NCBI GenBank assembly: GCA_002787635.1
Contig: PCXK01000007.1
Location: 600,311 to 635,008, forward strand
Length of the DNA: 34,698 nt
Source of the DNA: Alphaproteobacteria bacterium CG11_big_fil_rev_8_21_14_0_20_39_49
Lineage (GTDB): Bacteria; Pseudomonadota; Alphaproteobacteria; Rickettsiales; UBA6187
Reading direction: 5' to 3'
The notes beneath the pieces were generated by a model. It worked only from the letters and a program-made list of their open reading frames with translations. It had not been told where the DNA came from and ran no database searches. Position 1 is the first letter of the stretch; each line of letters begins with the position of its first letter. Of the stretch, positions 24,219 to 33,147 are shown piece by piece. The position numbers and the translations under genes are program-made.

Positions 24219-24846
24219 TAGTTGATAAAATTACCTTAACAAGCCTGTCTGCAACCTGCTGCTTAGACATTTTTTCCCACTCATCTATTATGCCTGATTC
24301 CGATATTAATGAAACAGTGTTCATATCAGAGCCGAAAACACCTTTGCTAACATCATTGGCAAGTATGTAATCGCAACCTTTATTGATTAGTTTTGTCTTA
24401 GCATTTTCAAGCAGATTTTCAGTTTCAGCCGCAAAACCCACTACTATCTTCGGACGCATTTTATGATTACTTATTGCCTTTAGTATGTCAGGCGTTTTTA
24501 CAAATCTGATATCAAGATAATCTTTATCCGATGTTTTTTTTATTTTTTGAAAATGTTTATGTTCGGGTTTCCAGTCACAGACGGCGGCGACACTTACAAA
24601 TATATCGGCAGGTAGTGAATTTTCAACCGACTTGAGCATTTCTTCCGCTGATTCCACATTAATGATATTGATGTTTTCAGGCGTGGGTATATTTACTTTT
24701 CCCGAAACTAAAGTAACACTAACTCCACTTGCCTGTAGTGCCTGTGCTATAGCGTACCCTTGTTTGCCCGAAGAATCGTTTGTTATGTAGCGTACAGGGT
24801 CAATCCTTTCAACCGTAGCACCGCTTGTAACTATGGCTTTAAGCAT
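24208..24846 (-). CDS. coaB: Phosphopantothenate-cysteine ligase, stand-alone CoaB
   Basis: This ligase joins cysteine to 4'-phosphopantothenate in coenzyme A synthesis; it is the CoaB half of the usual CoaBC fusion, 212 aa. Motifs are TSGATVERIDPVRYITNDSS (7-26), FVSVAAVCDWKP (83-94), VGFAAETENL and ILANDVSKGVFGSDMN, which cover the nucleotide and substrate sites. The start overlaps the coaC stop by 8 bp, so the halves are translationally coupled instead of fused. The gene converges with the charged-protein gene at 23688. The CTP-versus-ATP preference is not decided by what I see, though bacterial CoaB normally uses CTP. Confidence 0.92.
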   Translation of the reverse strand: MLKAIVTSGATVERIDPVRYITNDSSGKQGYAIAQALQASGVSVTLVSGKVNIPTPENINIINVESAEEMLKSVENSLPADIFVSVAAVCDWKPEHKHFQKIKKTSDKDYLDIRFVKTPDILKAISNHKMRPKIVVGFAAETENLLENAKTKLINKGCDYILANDVSKGVFGSDMNTVSLISESGIIDEWEKMSKQQVADRLVKVILSTINP

Positions 24847-25381
24847 TATTGAAGTAATCCTCTACAACTTTTATAATATTTTCAGGCTCCGCCATTCTGC
24901 CCTGCCCTTTTTCACCACAAGCAAGCTCGCCAGATTCAGGCTCAATTAGCCTTGCCCCATCTTCAAGTAATAGATTAATATTACGCCGCACTGCATTGTT
25001 TTTCCATATCAAATGATTCATAGCTGGAGCTATGAATATATCTTTGTCCGATGCAAGTAAAATGGTGCTTGCAAGGTCATCGGCAAGACCGTTTGCCATT
25101 TTTCCGATTATATCGGCACTTGCCGGAGCTACCAATATCAGGTCTGAATCTCTTGAAAGCCTTATATGCCCCATTTCAGTTTCATCTTTTAGACTAAAAA
25201 CATTATCATAAACATTATTTTCGCTAATTGACGCAACGGACATAGGTGTAACGAACTGTTTTGCACCGTCTGTTAACACGCACGTTACATAAAAAGTTTT
25301 TTTCCTTAAAAGCCTTATCAATTCCAATGATTTATAGGCAGCAATGCTTCCTGTTATAATAAGTAATATTTTTTTGTTCAT
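24839..25381 (-). CDS. coaC: Phosphopantothenoylcysteine decarboxylase, stand-alone CoaC
   Basis: An FMN-dependent decarboxylase producing 4'-phosphopantetheine, 180 aa from the ATG at 25381-25379 (a TTG six codons upstream is less likely). Catalytic features are present: H72 in MGHIRLS, the PAMNHLIW substrate-clamp motif (119-126, with Ile for the usual Met), and C155 in GELACGEKGQGRM. The N-terminal ITGSIAAYKSLELIRLL is the flavin-binding start of the family. It overlaps coaB by 8 bp and is divergent from the DUF192 gene. Confidence 0.92.
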   Translation of the reverse strand: MNKKILLIITGSIAAYKSLELIRLLRKKTFYVTCVLTDGAKQFVTPMSVASISENNVYDNVFSLKDETEMGHIRLSRDSDLILVAPASADIIGKMANGLADDLASTILLASDKDIFIAPAMNHLIWKNNAVRRNINLLLEDGARLIEPESGELACGEKGQGRMAEPENIIKVVEDYFNNA

Positions 25382-25447
25382 AATATTAACTTGCTTCAAC
25401 GAATTTTTTCATTAACAATAGGTCTTATTTACAACAATTTTATTACT

Positions 25448-25924
25448 ATGTATATGAACTTTTGTAAGTTTTTAGCCATCATTATACTATTTGCCGGTAA
25501 TGCAAGTGCTGAAGAATTAAAAAATCTTGAGGCTTTGCATATAAATAATTCAAAAAAAGAGCTGATTAAATTTGATGTTGAAATAGCCGATAGCGAGGAA
25601 GAGCAGATAAAAGGTCTGATGTACCGCACGACAATGCCTGAGAATCAGGGAATGTTGTTTATTTTCAAAGAACCGAAAATAGTTAATATGTGGATGAAGA
25701 ACACGTTTATTCCGTTGGATATTTTATTTATTAATGAAAATGGCGTGATAAAGAAAATCGTTAAAAATGCCACACCGCATTCATTAAAAGCATTATCATC
25801 GGACGTTAGTGTTATTGCGGCACTTGAAATAAATGCTATGATGACAGACAAGCATTTTATTGAAGTTAATGATGTAGTTTTACATCCGTTTTTTAATAAT
25901 ATTGAAGATTTAAATGTTAATTAA
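25448..25924 (+). CDS. DUF192 family secreted protein
   Basis: A 158-aa protein of the DUF192 family with an N-terminal signal peptide (about 1-18, FLAIIILFAGNASA). Family blocks are VEIADSEEEQIKGLMYR (about 39-55), MLFIFKE, VNMWMKNTFIPLDILFI and LEINA. The function is unknown; many members are exported. I chose the ATG at 25448 (or 25454) over an upstream TTG (25391), because the signal peptide begins there. The gene overlaps the following DUF218 gene by 11 bp. Confidence 0.82.
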   Translation: MYMNFCKFLAIIILFAGNASAEELKNLEALHINNSKKELIKFDVEIADSEEEQIKGLMYRTTMPENQGMLFIFKEPKIVNMWMKNTFIPLDILFINENGVIKKIVKNATPHSLKALSSDVSVIAALEINAMMTDKHFIEVNDVVLHPFFNNIEDLNVN

Positions 25925-26540
25925 ACGTATATTAGGTAGTAAAACATCGAAGGTTGCAAAGGTTGCTAGTAAGTTTCTGGTGGTTTTTGCCGTATTTTTT
26001 ATATTCTGGGCTATCGGTCTGAATGTTTTTGTAAAAAATATTCCTATGGAAGCCGAGGACAAAGAAACAAAAACCGATGCAATAGTTATACTTACGGGCG
26101 GCACTCAAAGATTTGAGGAAGGCTTAAAGCTGTTAGCTAATGAAAAAGCGGACAAGCTATTTGTGTCAGGGGTGGGTGAGGACGCTACATTGCCTAACCT
26201 GCTTTTAATATCGGGATATGTTCCGGCTAGCATAAGCAGTATTGCCAAAAATATCGAGTTGGGATATGCGGCTAAAAGCACTAAAGGCAACGCAGAAGAA
26301 GTATATCAATGGGTTGTCGGTAACGATATAAAAAGCATTAGGCTGGTAACGGCAAATTATCACATGGCAAGAAGTAAAATAGAATTTGATAGAAAAATGC
26401 CCGACATAAAAATAATACTCAATCCTATATTGCCCGATCAGTTCAGGCTGGAAAAATGGTATCTAAACCCCGTAATCAGGAAGGTGATAGTCTCTGAATA
26501 TAATAAATATCTTGTTACAAAAATAGGATTTTCGGTATAA
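25914..26540 (+). CDS. DUF218/YdcF-SanA-ElyC type membrane-anchored protein
   Basis: A 208-aa protein with one N-terminal membrane segment (about 19-41) and an outer DUF218 domain. Family motifs are TDAIVILTGGTQRFEEGLKLL (about 54-74), ADKLFVSG, TKGNAEEVYQW and the RLVTANYHMARS block (about 143-154). ElyC and SanA members are linked to envelope integrity, but the activity is not settled. It overlaps the DUF192 gene by 11 bp, and plsC starts 3 bp after its stop, so three genes form one operon. Confidence 0.84.
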   Translation: MLIKRILGSKTSKVAKVASKFLVVFAVFFIFWAIGLNVFVKNIPMEAEDKETKTDAIVILTGGTQRFEEGLKLLANEKADKLFVSGVGEDATLPNLLLISGYVPASISSIAKNIELGYAAKSTKGNAEEVYQWVVGNDIKSIRLVTANYHMARSKIEFDRKMPDIKIILNPILPDQFRLEKWYLNPVIRKVIVSEYNKYLVTKIGFSV

Positions 26541-26543
26541 ACC

Positions 26544-27248
26544 ATGATAATAATACGCTCTGTTTTATTTAACATTTATTTCCCGCTATGGACATATACA
26601 CTGGCAATTGTCGCTTCTCCTTTTTATCTGGCTCCCCAGCATATAGCTTCAAAGATAGGTCATATATGGTCTACGGGAATTATGATAGGACTCAAATATA
26701 TCTGCAGCATAACTTACGAAAGACACGGGCTGGAAAATCTCCCTAAAGAGCCTTATGTAATTGCCTGTAAACACCAATCGGCATGGGATACGGCTATATT
26801 TTTGAAGCATATAAACGGTCCGGCATATATTTTAAAAAAATCCCTTATGAACGTACCTTTATTCGGCAGGTATTTAAAAACAATGTGTATGATACCTGTT
26901 GATAGGGACGGAGGGTCTGCCGCATTAAAGCAGTTACAAAAAGATGTAAATGACAGGCTGGAAAAAGGTCGCTCAGTTATAATATTCCCCGAAGGCACAA
27001 GAACCGCACCGGGCGAAAGAGTTAAGTATCAGCCCGGCATAGCATTTATATATAAGGATATGAAAGAGAATATACCTGTTGTACCAGTTGCCCTTAATTC
27101 AGGAAAATTCTGGGGGCGTAACTCCTTTAAAAAGAATCCGGGTGTTATAAAAATGCATTACCTAGAGCCTATATATCCGGGACTTGACAGGAAAGAGTTC
27201 ATAAAAAAACTTGAAGATGCAATTGAAACAAAATCGGCACAGTTGTAG
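26544..27248 (+). CDS. plsC: 1-acyl-sn-glycerol-3-phosphate acyltransferase
   Basis: A membrane-associated acyltransferase making phosphatidic acid, 234 aa. The catalytic HxxxxD motif is H77-QSAW-D82, the substrate-binding block is FPEGTR (148-153), and an N-terminal hydrophobic segment (about 5-25) should anchor it. VPVVPVALNSGKFWGR (about 174-189) fits the family too. It is the third gene of the DUF192-DUF218-plsC run and converges on the TlpA-like gene across a palindromic repeat. Confidence 0.92.
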   Translation: MIIIRSVLFNIYFPLWTYTLAIVASPFYLAPQHIASKIGHIWSTGIMIGLKYICSITYERHGLENLPKEPYVIACKHQSAWDTAIFLKHINGPAYILKKSLMNVPLFGRYLKTMCMIPVDRDGGSAALKQLQKDVNDRLEKGRSVIIFPEGTRTAPGERVKYQPGIAFIYKDMKENIPVVPVALNSGKFWGRNSFKKNPGVIKMHYLEPIYPGLDRKEFIKKLEDAIETKSAQL

Positions 27249-27274
27249 TGAATTTGAATTCCATGATAAAAAAA

Positions 27275-27419
27275 TTCGGAATTGTACGTTTAATGGTTGA
27301 GTCGTTAGAATTAGTTGTTTTTGCCATGCTGAATTTATTTCAGCATCTTATCTTACTTTAAAAAAGACCCTGAAACAAGTTCAGGGTGACAAATCAACCA
27401 TTAAACTTACAATTCCGAA
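27275..27419. repeat. Nested palindrome: repeat copy E inside an outer inverted repeat
   Basis: The inner copy of the dispersed repeat (27322-27391) has a CCATGCTGAATTTATTTCAG left arm and an AAGTTCAGGGTGACA right arm. It sits between two 26-nt outer arms (27275-27300 and 27394-27419) that are complementary at 25 of 26 positions. The whole 145-bp cruciform-like unit fills most of the gap between the convergent plsC and TlpA-like genes and could act as a bidirectional terminator or RNA stabiliser. It is the largest structure of its kind in the window. Confidence 0.85.
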
Positions 27420-27493
27420 AAATTTTACTAAATTTTTTCATAGGGTGACAGGGTGTGTAAATTATAGGGTAATTTCATTAATTCGTCCTATAA

Positions 27494-28012
27494 CTAATCC
27501 GATGATAATTTTATAAAGTAATCTTTAACGTCCTTTGTTGACCAGTCAAACTCTCCATATACCCTTGCTACTTCATAGCCCTTCTTATTTATTATAATAG
27601 TTGTGGGTAATGCTCTGAGTTTTAGTGATTGGAAAGACTCACCTTTATTATCCATATATATATCGAGGTTTTTTATATTAGTGTCCGTATAGAATTTTTT
27701 TACGGCATCTATCCCTTTAAAATCAAGCGATATAGGTATTACTTGGGCGTTTAATCCCGATATGTTATCATGCAGCTTTGACAATGAAGGCATTTCTTTA
27801 ACGCACGGCTCGCACCATGTTGCCCAAAAATTAATTAAAACAACTTTACCAAGATAGTCGTTTAAGCTATTAATATTGTTGTTTTCGTCTACAAACTGAA
27901 TGTCGTTAATTGCTATTGGTTGTTTATGCTCATAATCTGCCAAACTTTTTGCAACTACTTTTTGGCTTGATAAAACAATAATAAATATGAATAAAACAAT
28001 TTTTTTGTACAT
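27494..28012 (-). CDS. TlpA-like periplasmic thiol-disulfide protein
   Basis: A 172-aa thioredoxin-fold protein with an N-terminal signal peptide or anchor (about 1-21). The active-site motif is WATWCEPC (63-70), with C67 and C70 as the redox pair, and the cis-Pro region RALPTTIIINKKG follows. The overall pattern fits the TlpA/ResA/CcmG group, which reduces periplasmic disulfides, for example in cytochrome c maturation, but no partner gene is adjacent. It is divergent from argH. Confidence 0.88.
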   Translation of the reverse strand: MYKKIVLFIFIIVLSSQKVVAKSLADYEHKQPIAINDIQFVDENNNINSLNDYLGKVVLINFWATWCEPCVKEMPSLSKLHDNISGLNAQVIPISLDFKGIDAVKKFYTDTNIKNLDIYMDNKGESFQSLKLRALPTTIIINKKGYEVARVYGEFDWSTKDVKDYFIKLSSD

Positions 28013-28081
28013 TGGTTGATACTTAAATTAAACTTAATATACGATACATTATAGAGTATAAATATCTATAGGGCAAAAGCT

Positions 28082-29476
28082 ATGATAAAAACAAATAAAA
28101 ATCCGTTATGGGGAGGTCATTTTGATAACGGTCCTTCCGAGATAATGGAAAAGATAAACGAATCTATAAGTTTTGATAAAAAGCTGTATGAATACGATAT
28201 AAAAGGTTCGATTGCCCATTGTGATATGCTGGTAAAGAAGAAAATACTAACCCAGCCCGAAGGCAAGATGATTGTAAAAGGTCTTAACCAGATTAAAAAA
28301 GAGATATACAGGGGAAAGTTCGTATTCAAGACTCAGCTTGAGGATATTCACATGAATATAGAATCCCGTCTTCATGATATCATCGGAGATGTTGCCGGAA
28401 AGCTGCACACAGCTCGCTCAAGGAATGATCAGGTGGCAACCGATTTCAGGCTTTATGTAAGGGACGCACTGGACGTTACCGAGGAAACTTTAAAAAACCT
28501 GCAAAAAGCACTTATTAAACGTGCCGAGGAACATTCTTCAACGATAATGCCCGGATTTACCCATCTTCAAACCGCCCAGCCTGTGACTCTGGGGCATCAT
28601 TTAATGGCTTATGTCGAGATGTTCGGCAGAGATAGAAGCCGTGTAAAGGACGCAAGGCTTAGAATGAACGAATGTCCGCTTGGTGCGGCTGCACTTGCGG
28701 GGACTTCATTCCCTATCGACAGGAAGGCAACGGCAAAATCATTAGATTTTAAATGTGCTACGGCAAATTCTATCGACTCTGTTTCCGATAGGGATTTCGC
28801 ACTGGAATTTCTAAGTACGGCATCAATTATATCAATGCATTTATCAAGATTGGCAGAAGAGATAGTTATCTGGTCGAGTGCCGATTTTAATTTTATAAAA
28901 CTGTCCGATGCATTTACGTCGGGAAGTTCGATAATGCCGCAAAAAAGAAACCCTGATGCCGCAGAGTTAGTAAGGGCAAAAAGCGGCAGGATATACGGCT
29001 CGTTATTTAGCCTTTTAACTGTGATGAAAGGTCTTACCCTAACTTATAGTAAGGACATGCAGGAGGATAAAGAACCTGTGTTCGATGCGGCGGAAAACCT
29101 TGCTTTATGCATAAACGCAATGGCAGGCATGATAAAGGATATGAACGTAAATAAAGAAAAAATGAAGGAGGCGGCAGGCAGGGGATATTCAACCGCTACC
29201 GATTTGGCGGACTGGCTTGTCAGGAATTTAGGAATTCCTTTTAGGCAGTGCCATTCAATTGCCGGAAGGGTGGTAAAACTCGCGGAAGAGCGAGGTTGCA
29301 AATTAGAAGAAATCCCTCTTGAAGATATGCAGCAAATAGAGCCTAAGATAACTGAAGGTATTTTAAAGGTTTTAAGTGTCGAAAGCTCCGTTAAAAGCCG
29401 TACAAGCTATGGCGGAACTTCTCCTGAAAATGTAGAAAAAGCTATAAAAGAGGCAAAGAAAAAATATGAATTATAA
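28082..29476 (+). CDS. argH: Argininosuccinate lyase
   Basis: This enzyme splits argininosuccinate into arginine and fumarate, the last step of arginine synthesis. At 464 aa it is full length for the fumarase/aspartase superfamily. The N-terminus has [33 protein letters not shown] marks the first conserved region, and the signature [11 protein letters not shown] (281-291) holds the catalytic Ser283 loop. DKEPVFDA and [10 protein letters not shown] are further family blocks. The start of the tiny lipoprotein gene overlaps its 3' end by 11 bp. No other arg gene is in the window. Confidence 0.96.
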   Translation: MIKTNKNPLWGGHFDNGPSEIMEKINESISFDKKLYEYDIKGSIAHCDMLVKKKILTQPEGKMIVKGLNQIKKEIYRGKFVFKTQLEDIHMNIESRLHDIIGDVAGKLHTARSRNDQVATDFRLYVRDALDVTEETLKNLQKALIKRAEEHSSTIMPGFTHLQTAQPVTLGHHLMAYVEMFGRDRSRVKDARLRMNECPLGAAALAGTSFPIDRKATAKSLDFKCATANSIDSVSDRDFALEFLSTASIISMHLSRLAEEIVIWSSADFNFIKLSDAFTSGSSIMPQKRNPDAAELVRAKSGRIYGSLFSLLTVMKGLTLTYSKDMQEDKEPVFDAAENLALCINAMAGMIKDMNVNKEKMKEAAGRGYSTATDLADWLVRNLGIPFRQCHSIAGRVVKLAEERGCKLEEIPLEDMQQIEPKITEGILKVLSVESSVKSRTSYGGTSPENVEKAIKEAKKKYEL

Positions 29477-29579
29477 AAAATTATTAGCAGTATTATTTAT
29501 TTGTTTTGCGGCTTGCTCTTGCGGGATAAAGGGCGATTTATACCTACCTGATGATAAGCAAGAGGAAAGCAGCGAATAA
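29466..29579 (+). CDS. Small LptM/YifL-type lipoprotein
   Basis: A 37-aa peptide overlapping the argH 3' end by 11 bp. It has a hydrophobic signal ([13 protein letters not shown]), a lipobox ending at C17, and [10 protein letters not shown] directly after it, which matches the CGxKGPLYxP core of LptM-like lipoproteins (formerly YifL), with Asp in place of the usual Pro. LptM helps assemble the outer-membrane LPS translocon LptD/E in E. coli. A second cysteine, C19, is also present, and which one is lipidated is uncertain. In many proteobacteria this gene lies between argH and lysA, but here dnaX follows. Confidence 0.75.
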   Translation: MNYKKLLAVLFICFAACSCGIKGDLYLPDDKQEESSE

Positions 29580-29596
29580 CACAAAAAGAGGCAAAA

Positions 29597-31240
29597 GTGA
29601 CTAAAGGAAAAAAAGATAATTACAAGGTTCTGGCATTAAAATACAGACCTGATAATTTTGACGATCTTATAGGTCAGGAAGTTTTGGTACGTACTATAAC
29701 TAATGCCATCAAAACAAACCGCATAGCCAATGCTTTTTTGCTTACGGGTATCAGGGGCGTGGGCAAAACTACTACGGCCCGTATTATTTCACGTGTTTTA
29801 AACTGTGTCGGTAAAGACGGTAAAGGCGGTGCTACCGCAAGCCCATGCGGTGTTTGTGTTAATTGTATAGAAATTAAGGAAGACAGACACCCCGACGTAC
29901 TCGAAATGGACGCTGCAAGCCACACAGGAGTTGATGATATCCGTGAGATAATCGACAATTCCAGATACTTACCCACCACTGCCCGTTATAAGATATACAT
30001 TATTGACGAGGTTCACATGCTTTCTAAAAATGCGTTTAACGCATTACTGAAAACATTGGAAGAACCCCCTGCCCATGTAAAATTTATTTTTGCCACAACT
30101 GAAATACGCAAAATTCCCGTTACAATTCTATCAAGATGCCAGCGTTTTGATTTAAGGCGAATTGATAATGAGATACTTGTTCCGTTCCTGCAAAAAGTCT
30201 CGGAAAAAGAAGGGGCTGCCGTTGATAAAGAAGCCATAGAGATGATAGCCCATGCATCGGAAGGCTCGGTGCGTGATTCGCTGTCCTTATTAGATCAGGC
30301 GATTTCACATTCGGGTGACAAGATTACCGCCAAGATGGCACAGGATATGTTAGGTCTTGCCGATAAAGGCAAAATAATCGATATATTCGATTTTATTGCT
30401 AAGGGTGATATTGAAAATGCTCTTAGTGCATTGAAAGATTTATATGATGCAAGTGCCGACCCTGTTTTAGTCCTGAATGACTTACTGGAGTTTTCTTATA
30501 TTGTTACAAAGCTGAAAATTATCCCTAATCTGAATGCTACCGGCTTTATTCCTGAAAATGAATTTAAAATGGCAAAAGAAATAGCGGAAAAACTTGATAT
30601 ACCATACCTTACAAGGTGTTGGCAGATGTTGTTAAAAGGATTGAATGAGGCGAAAACCGCTCCTAACACATTTAATGCGGTTGAAATGATAATGATACGC
30701 CTTGCTCATTTGTCAAACCTCCCCTCACCTGCTGCTTTGATAAAGAAAATTCAGAACTCTGATTCTCCGCCCCCTACAGGCGGAGGAAGCCGAGCCGGTG
30801 GTTCTTATAGTATGCAGTCAGCACAACATGCTTATCAGCCTCAGTCAATGCCGCAAAATGAGGCTGAAGGCGAGCCTGTTGCCTTCATTAATAGTTTTGA
30901 AGAACTGGTTGAATTGTTTAAAATAAATAAGGAGGTGTTAATTCATAGTTGGCTTGTATCAGATGCAAGTTTGATAAGCTTTAAACAAGGCAGGCTGGAA
31001 TTGAGCCTTACAGCCGAAATACCTTCTGACTTTCCACAGCGTGTCAGCGGACATTTAAGAAACTGGACGGGACAAAACTGGGTTGTTGTAGCCTCAAATA
31101 AAGCAGGTTCGCCAAGTTTGTTGCAACAAAAGATAAATGAAGAAAAAAATCTTAAAAAAGAGCTATCCAAGCACCCTAATGTTAATAAAATACTGGAATT
31201 ATTCCCCGGTGCGTATATAAGTAAGGTAGAGGAAAAATAG
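29597..31240 (+). CDS. dnaX: DNA polymerase III subunit tau/gamma
   Basis: The clamp-loader ATPase of DNA polymerase III, 547 aa. Walker A is GIRGVGKTT (51-59), the zinc site is formed by C70, C84, C87 and C90, Walker B is IIDEVHM (135-141), and SRC (179-181) is the sensor/arginine-finger motif. A Pro/Gly/Ser linker (about 394-415) separates the AAA+ and collar part from the C-terminal tau part. The start is GTG (29597), with GAGG of AAAGAGGC about 6 nt upstream. I saw no slippery A-run near the linker that would make a gamma form by frameshift. It heads the conserved dnaX-ybaB-recR group. Confidence 0.95.
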   Translation: MTKGKKDNYKVLALKYRPDNFDDLIGQEVLVRTITNAIKTNRIANAFLLTGIRGVGKTTTARIISRVLNCVGKDGKGGATASPCGVCVNCIEIKEDRHPDVLEMDAASHTGVDDIREIIDNSRYLPTTARYKIYIIDEVHMLSKNAFNALLKTLEEPPAHVKFIFATTEIRKIPVTILSRCQRFDLRRIDNEILVPFLQKVSEKEGAAVDKEAIEMIAHASEGSVRDSLSLLDQAISHSGDKITAKMAQDMLGLADKGKIIDIFDFIAKGDIENALSALKDLYDASADPVLVLNDLLEFSYIVTKLKIIPNLNATGFIPENEFKMAKEIAEKLDIPYLTRCWQMLLKGLNEAKTAPNTFNAVEMIMIRLAHLSNLPSPAALIKKIQNSDSPPPTGGGSRAGGSYSMQSAQHAYQPQSMPQNEAEGEPVAFINSFEELVELFKINKEVLIHSWLVSDASLISFKQGRLELSLTAEIPSDFPQRVSGHLRNWTGQNWVVVASNKAGSPSLLQQKINEEKNLKKELSKHPNVNKILELFPGAYISKVEEK

Positions 31241-31258
31241 TATAAAAGGGCAAAACTT

Positions 31259-31579
31259 ATGAACATTCAACAAATGATGAAGCAAGCACAGAAGATGCAG
31301 AAAAAAATGGAAGAGATGCAACAGCAGCTTGCCCAAAGTGAATATGAAGGTACGTCAGGCGGCGGTTTGATTAAAGTTACGGTTAGCGGTAAAGGCGAAC
31401 TGAAAAAATTAAAGATAGACCCTTCACTAATTGACCCTGAGGATCCTGAAGTGCTGGAAGATTTAATTGTTGCCGGTTTTAACAATGCCAAAAAAGAAGC
31501 TGATGACGCACAATCAGAGGCAATGTCCGGTGCTATGGGCGGAATGGGGCTTCCTCCGGGTTTCAAGATGCCTTTTTAA
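31259..31579 (+). CDS. YbaB/EbfC nucleoid-associated protein
   Basis: A 106-aa DNA-binding protein of the YbaB/EbfC family. It begins with a Met/Gln-rich helix (MNIQQMMKQAQKMQKKMEEM), followed by the TSGGGLIKVTVSGKGELKKLKID core (about 30-52), and ends in a Gly/Met-rich tail (SGAMGGMGLPPGFKMPF). It likely compacts DNA as a dimer and acts near recombination and replication genes. AAGGG lies about 8 nt before the ATG. It sits between dnaX and recR, its usual place. Confidence 0.93.
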   Translation: MNIQQMMKQAQKMQKKMEEMQQQLAQSEYEGTSGGGLIKVTVSGKGELKKLKIDPSLIDPEDPEVLEDLIVAGFNNAKKEADDAQSEAMSGAMGGMGLPPGFKMPF

Positions 31580-31632
31580 TTAGGCTTCATCTGTTTTCTT
31601 TCGGATAAAGCCGATTTTAGTATAAGGTATAT

Positions 31633-32226
31633 ATGCAGGATAATGATATTGAGAAATTAATATATTTACTGGGCAAGCTCCCCGGTCTTGGCAAAAGATC
31701 TGCAAGGCGTGCCGTATTACATCTTGTTCAAAACAAAGAATCATTAATGATTCCCTTGGCTGATGCTATAGCAAGTGCCGCCGATTCAATAAAAATCTGT
31801 GGTGAATGCGGAAATGTAGATAGCTCCAACCCATGCCACATATGCACAGACCCCAAAAGACAGAATGATAATATATGTGTAGTAGAAGAAGTTTCAGACC
31901 TTTGGGCAATTGAACGCAGCAACATGTATCGCGGTACTTACCATGTTCTGGGGGGGACTTTATCAGCGATAGACGGTCGTGGACCTGCGGATTTGAATAT
32001 TGAGAAACTTATCATAAAAGCTTCAAATGACGATATAAACGAAATCATTTTAGCGACAAACGCTACTGTTGAGGGGCAAACTACGGCTCATTATATAACC
32101 GAGCGTTTAAAGCATCTTAGCATACAGATAACTCAAATAGCCCATGGCATTCCGATGGGAGGAGAGCTGGAATATCTTGATGACGGAACACTTGCCACGG
32201 CATTAAAAGCACGACGTTCTTTTTGA
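31633..32226 (+). CDS. recR: Recombination mediator RecR
   Basis: RecR works with RecO (and RecF) to load RecA on gapped DNA, 197 aa. An N-terminal HhH region (LPGLGKRSARR, 16-26) precedes the zinc finger with C56, C59, C68 and C71. The Toprim domain begins at ICVVEE (81-86) and continues through YHVLGGTLSAIDGRGP (103-118). AAGG (31624-31627) lies 5 nt before the ATG. It is the third gene of dnaX-ybaB-recR. Confidence 0.96.
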   Translation: MQDNDIEKLIYLLGKLPGLGKRSARRAVLHLVQNKESLMIPLADAIASAADSIKICGECGNVDSSNPCHICTDPKRQNDNICVVEEVSDLWAIERSNMYRGTYHVLGGTLSAIDGRGPADLNIEKLIIKASNDDINEIILATNATVEGQTTAHYITERLKHLSIQITQIAHGIPMGGELEYLDDGTLATALKARRSF

Positions 32227-32280
32227 TTTTTCAACCGGTTATAAGTAATAAGCATTAGATAAACATAATAAAAGAAGAAA

Positions 32281-33147
32281 ATGAAAGGCATTATTTTAGC
32301 AGGAGGGTCGGGAACCAGACTGGCCCCGATAACAAGAACCATAAGCAAGCAGGTGATTCCGCTTTATGATAAACCTATGATTTTCTATCCGTTATCAACC
32401 TTAATACTGGCGGGTATAAAAGACATATTAATAATAAGTACGCCACGTGATTTACCTTCAATTGAAAGGTTATTGGGTGACGGTTCTAAATTAGGCATAT
32501 CCATATCATATAAAGAACAGCCCAAACCCGAAGGTATTGCACAGGCATTTTTAATCGGCGAAGAATTTATAAACAACTCCTCTGTGTGCCTTATTTTGGG
32601 TGATAATATATTTTACGGACAAGGCTTATCTAACAAACTTAGCGAAGCTTCAAGGTCGGACAAAGGAGGGCTTGTATTCGGTTATCACGTAAAAGATCCC
32701 GAACGCTACGGTGTAATTGAGTTCGATAAAAACAAAAAAGTTATATCTATTGAAGAAAAACCCAAAAAACCAAAATCGGCATGGGCAGTAACAGGCTTGT
32801 ATTTTTACGACTCACAGGTTGTTCAAATAGCCAAGAATTTAAAGCCCTCGGCACGGGGCGAGCTTGAAATAACCGATGTTAACAACGAATACTTAAAAAA
32901 AGGTCAGTTGAATGTAGAGCTATTCGGACGAGGAATGGCGTGGCTTGATACGGGTACGCCTCAATCACTGCTAAATGCGTCAAATTTTGTCCATACCGTT
33001 GAAGAACGCCAAGGGCTGAAAATAGGCTGTATTGAAGAAGTTTCATATAGAAAAAATTTTATTGATAAAGAACAGCTTATTGCTTTGGCAGATGAGTATA
33101 AAAACAATGAATACGGTCAATATTTGCATCAGCTAGCCAATGAGTAA
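32281..33147 (+). CDS. rfbA: Glucose-1-phosphate thymidylyltransferase
   Basis: This enzyme makes dTDP-glucose from dTTP and glucose-1-phosphate, the first step to dTDP-L-rhamnose. It is 288 aa, the normal length. The nucleotide-binding GGSGTRL loop (8-14), [13 protein letters not shown] (22-34), LGDNIFYG (about 99-106) and the [20 protein letters not shown] region fit RmlA well. The stop overlaps rfbD by 8 bp. The rhamnose would go to LPS or another surface glycan. Confidence 0.95.
   Translation: MKGIILAGGSGTRLAPITRTISKQVIPLYDKPMIFYPLSTLILAGIKDILIISTPRDLPSIERLLGDGSKLGISISYKEQPKPEGIAQAFLIGEEFINNSSVCLILGDNIFYGQGLSNKLSEASRSDKGGLVFGYHVKDPERYGVIEFDKNKKVISIEEKPKKPKSAWAVTGLYFYDSQVVQIAKNLKPSARGELEITDVNNEYLKKGQLNVELFGRGMAWLDTGTPQSLLNASNFVHTVEERQGLKIGCIEEVSYRKNFIDKEQLIALADEYKNNEYGQYLHQLANE

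Noticed and set aside
31140-31165. A-rich run in dnaX as a tau/gamma frameshift site
   Set aside because: The A-runs lie near the 3' end, not at the linker where gamma would have to end, so a programmed frameshift there would not give a normal gamma subunit.
31580-31632. Rho-independent terminator between ybaB and recR (GGCTT...AAGCC then TTTT)
   Set aside because: The stem is only 5 bp with an 18-nt loop, and dnaX-ybaB-recR are normally co-transcribed.
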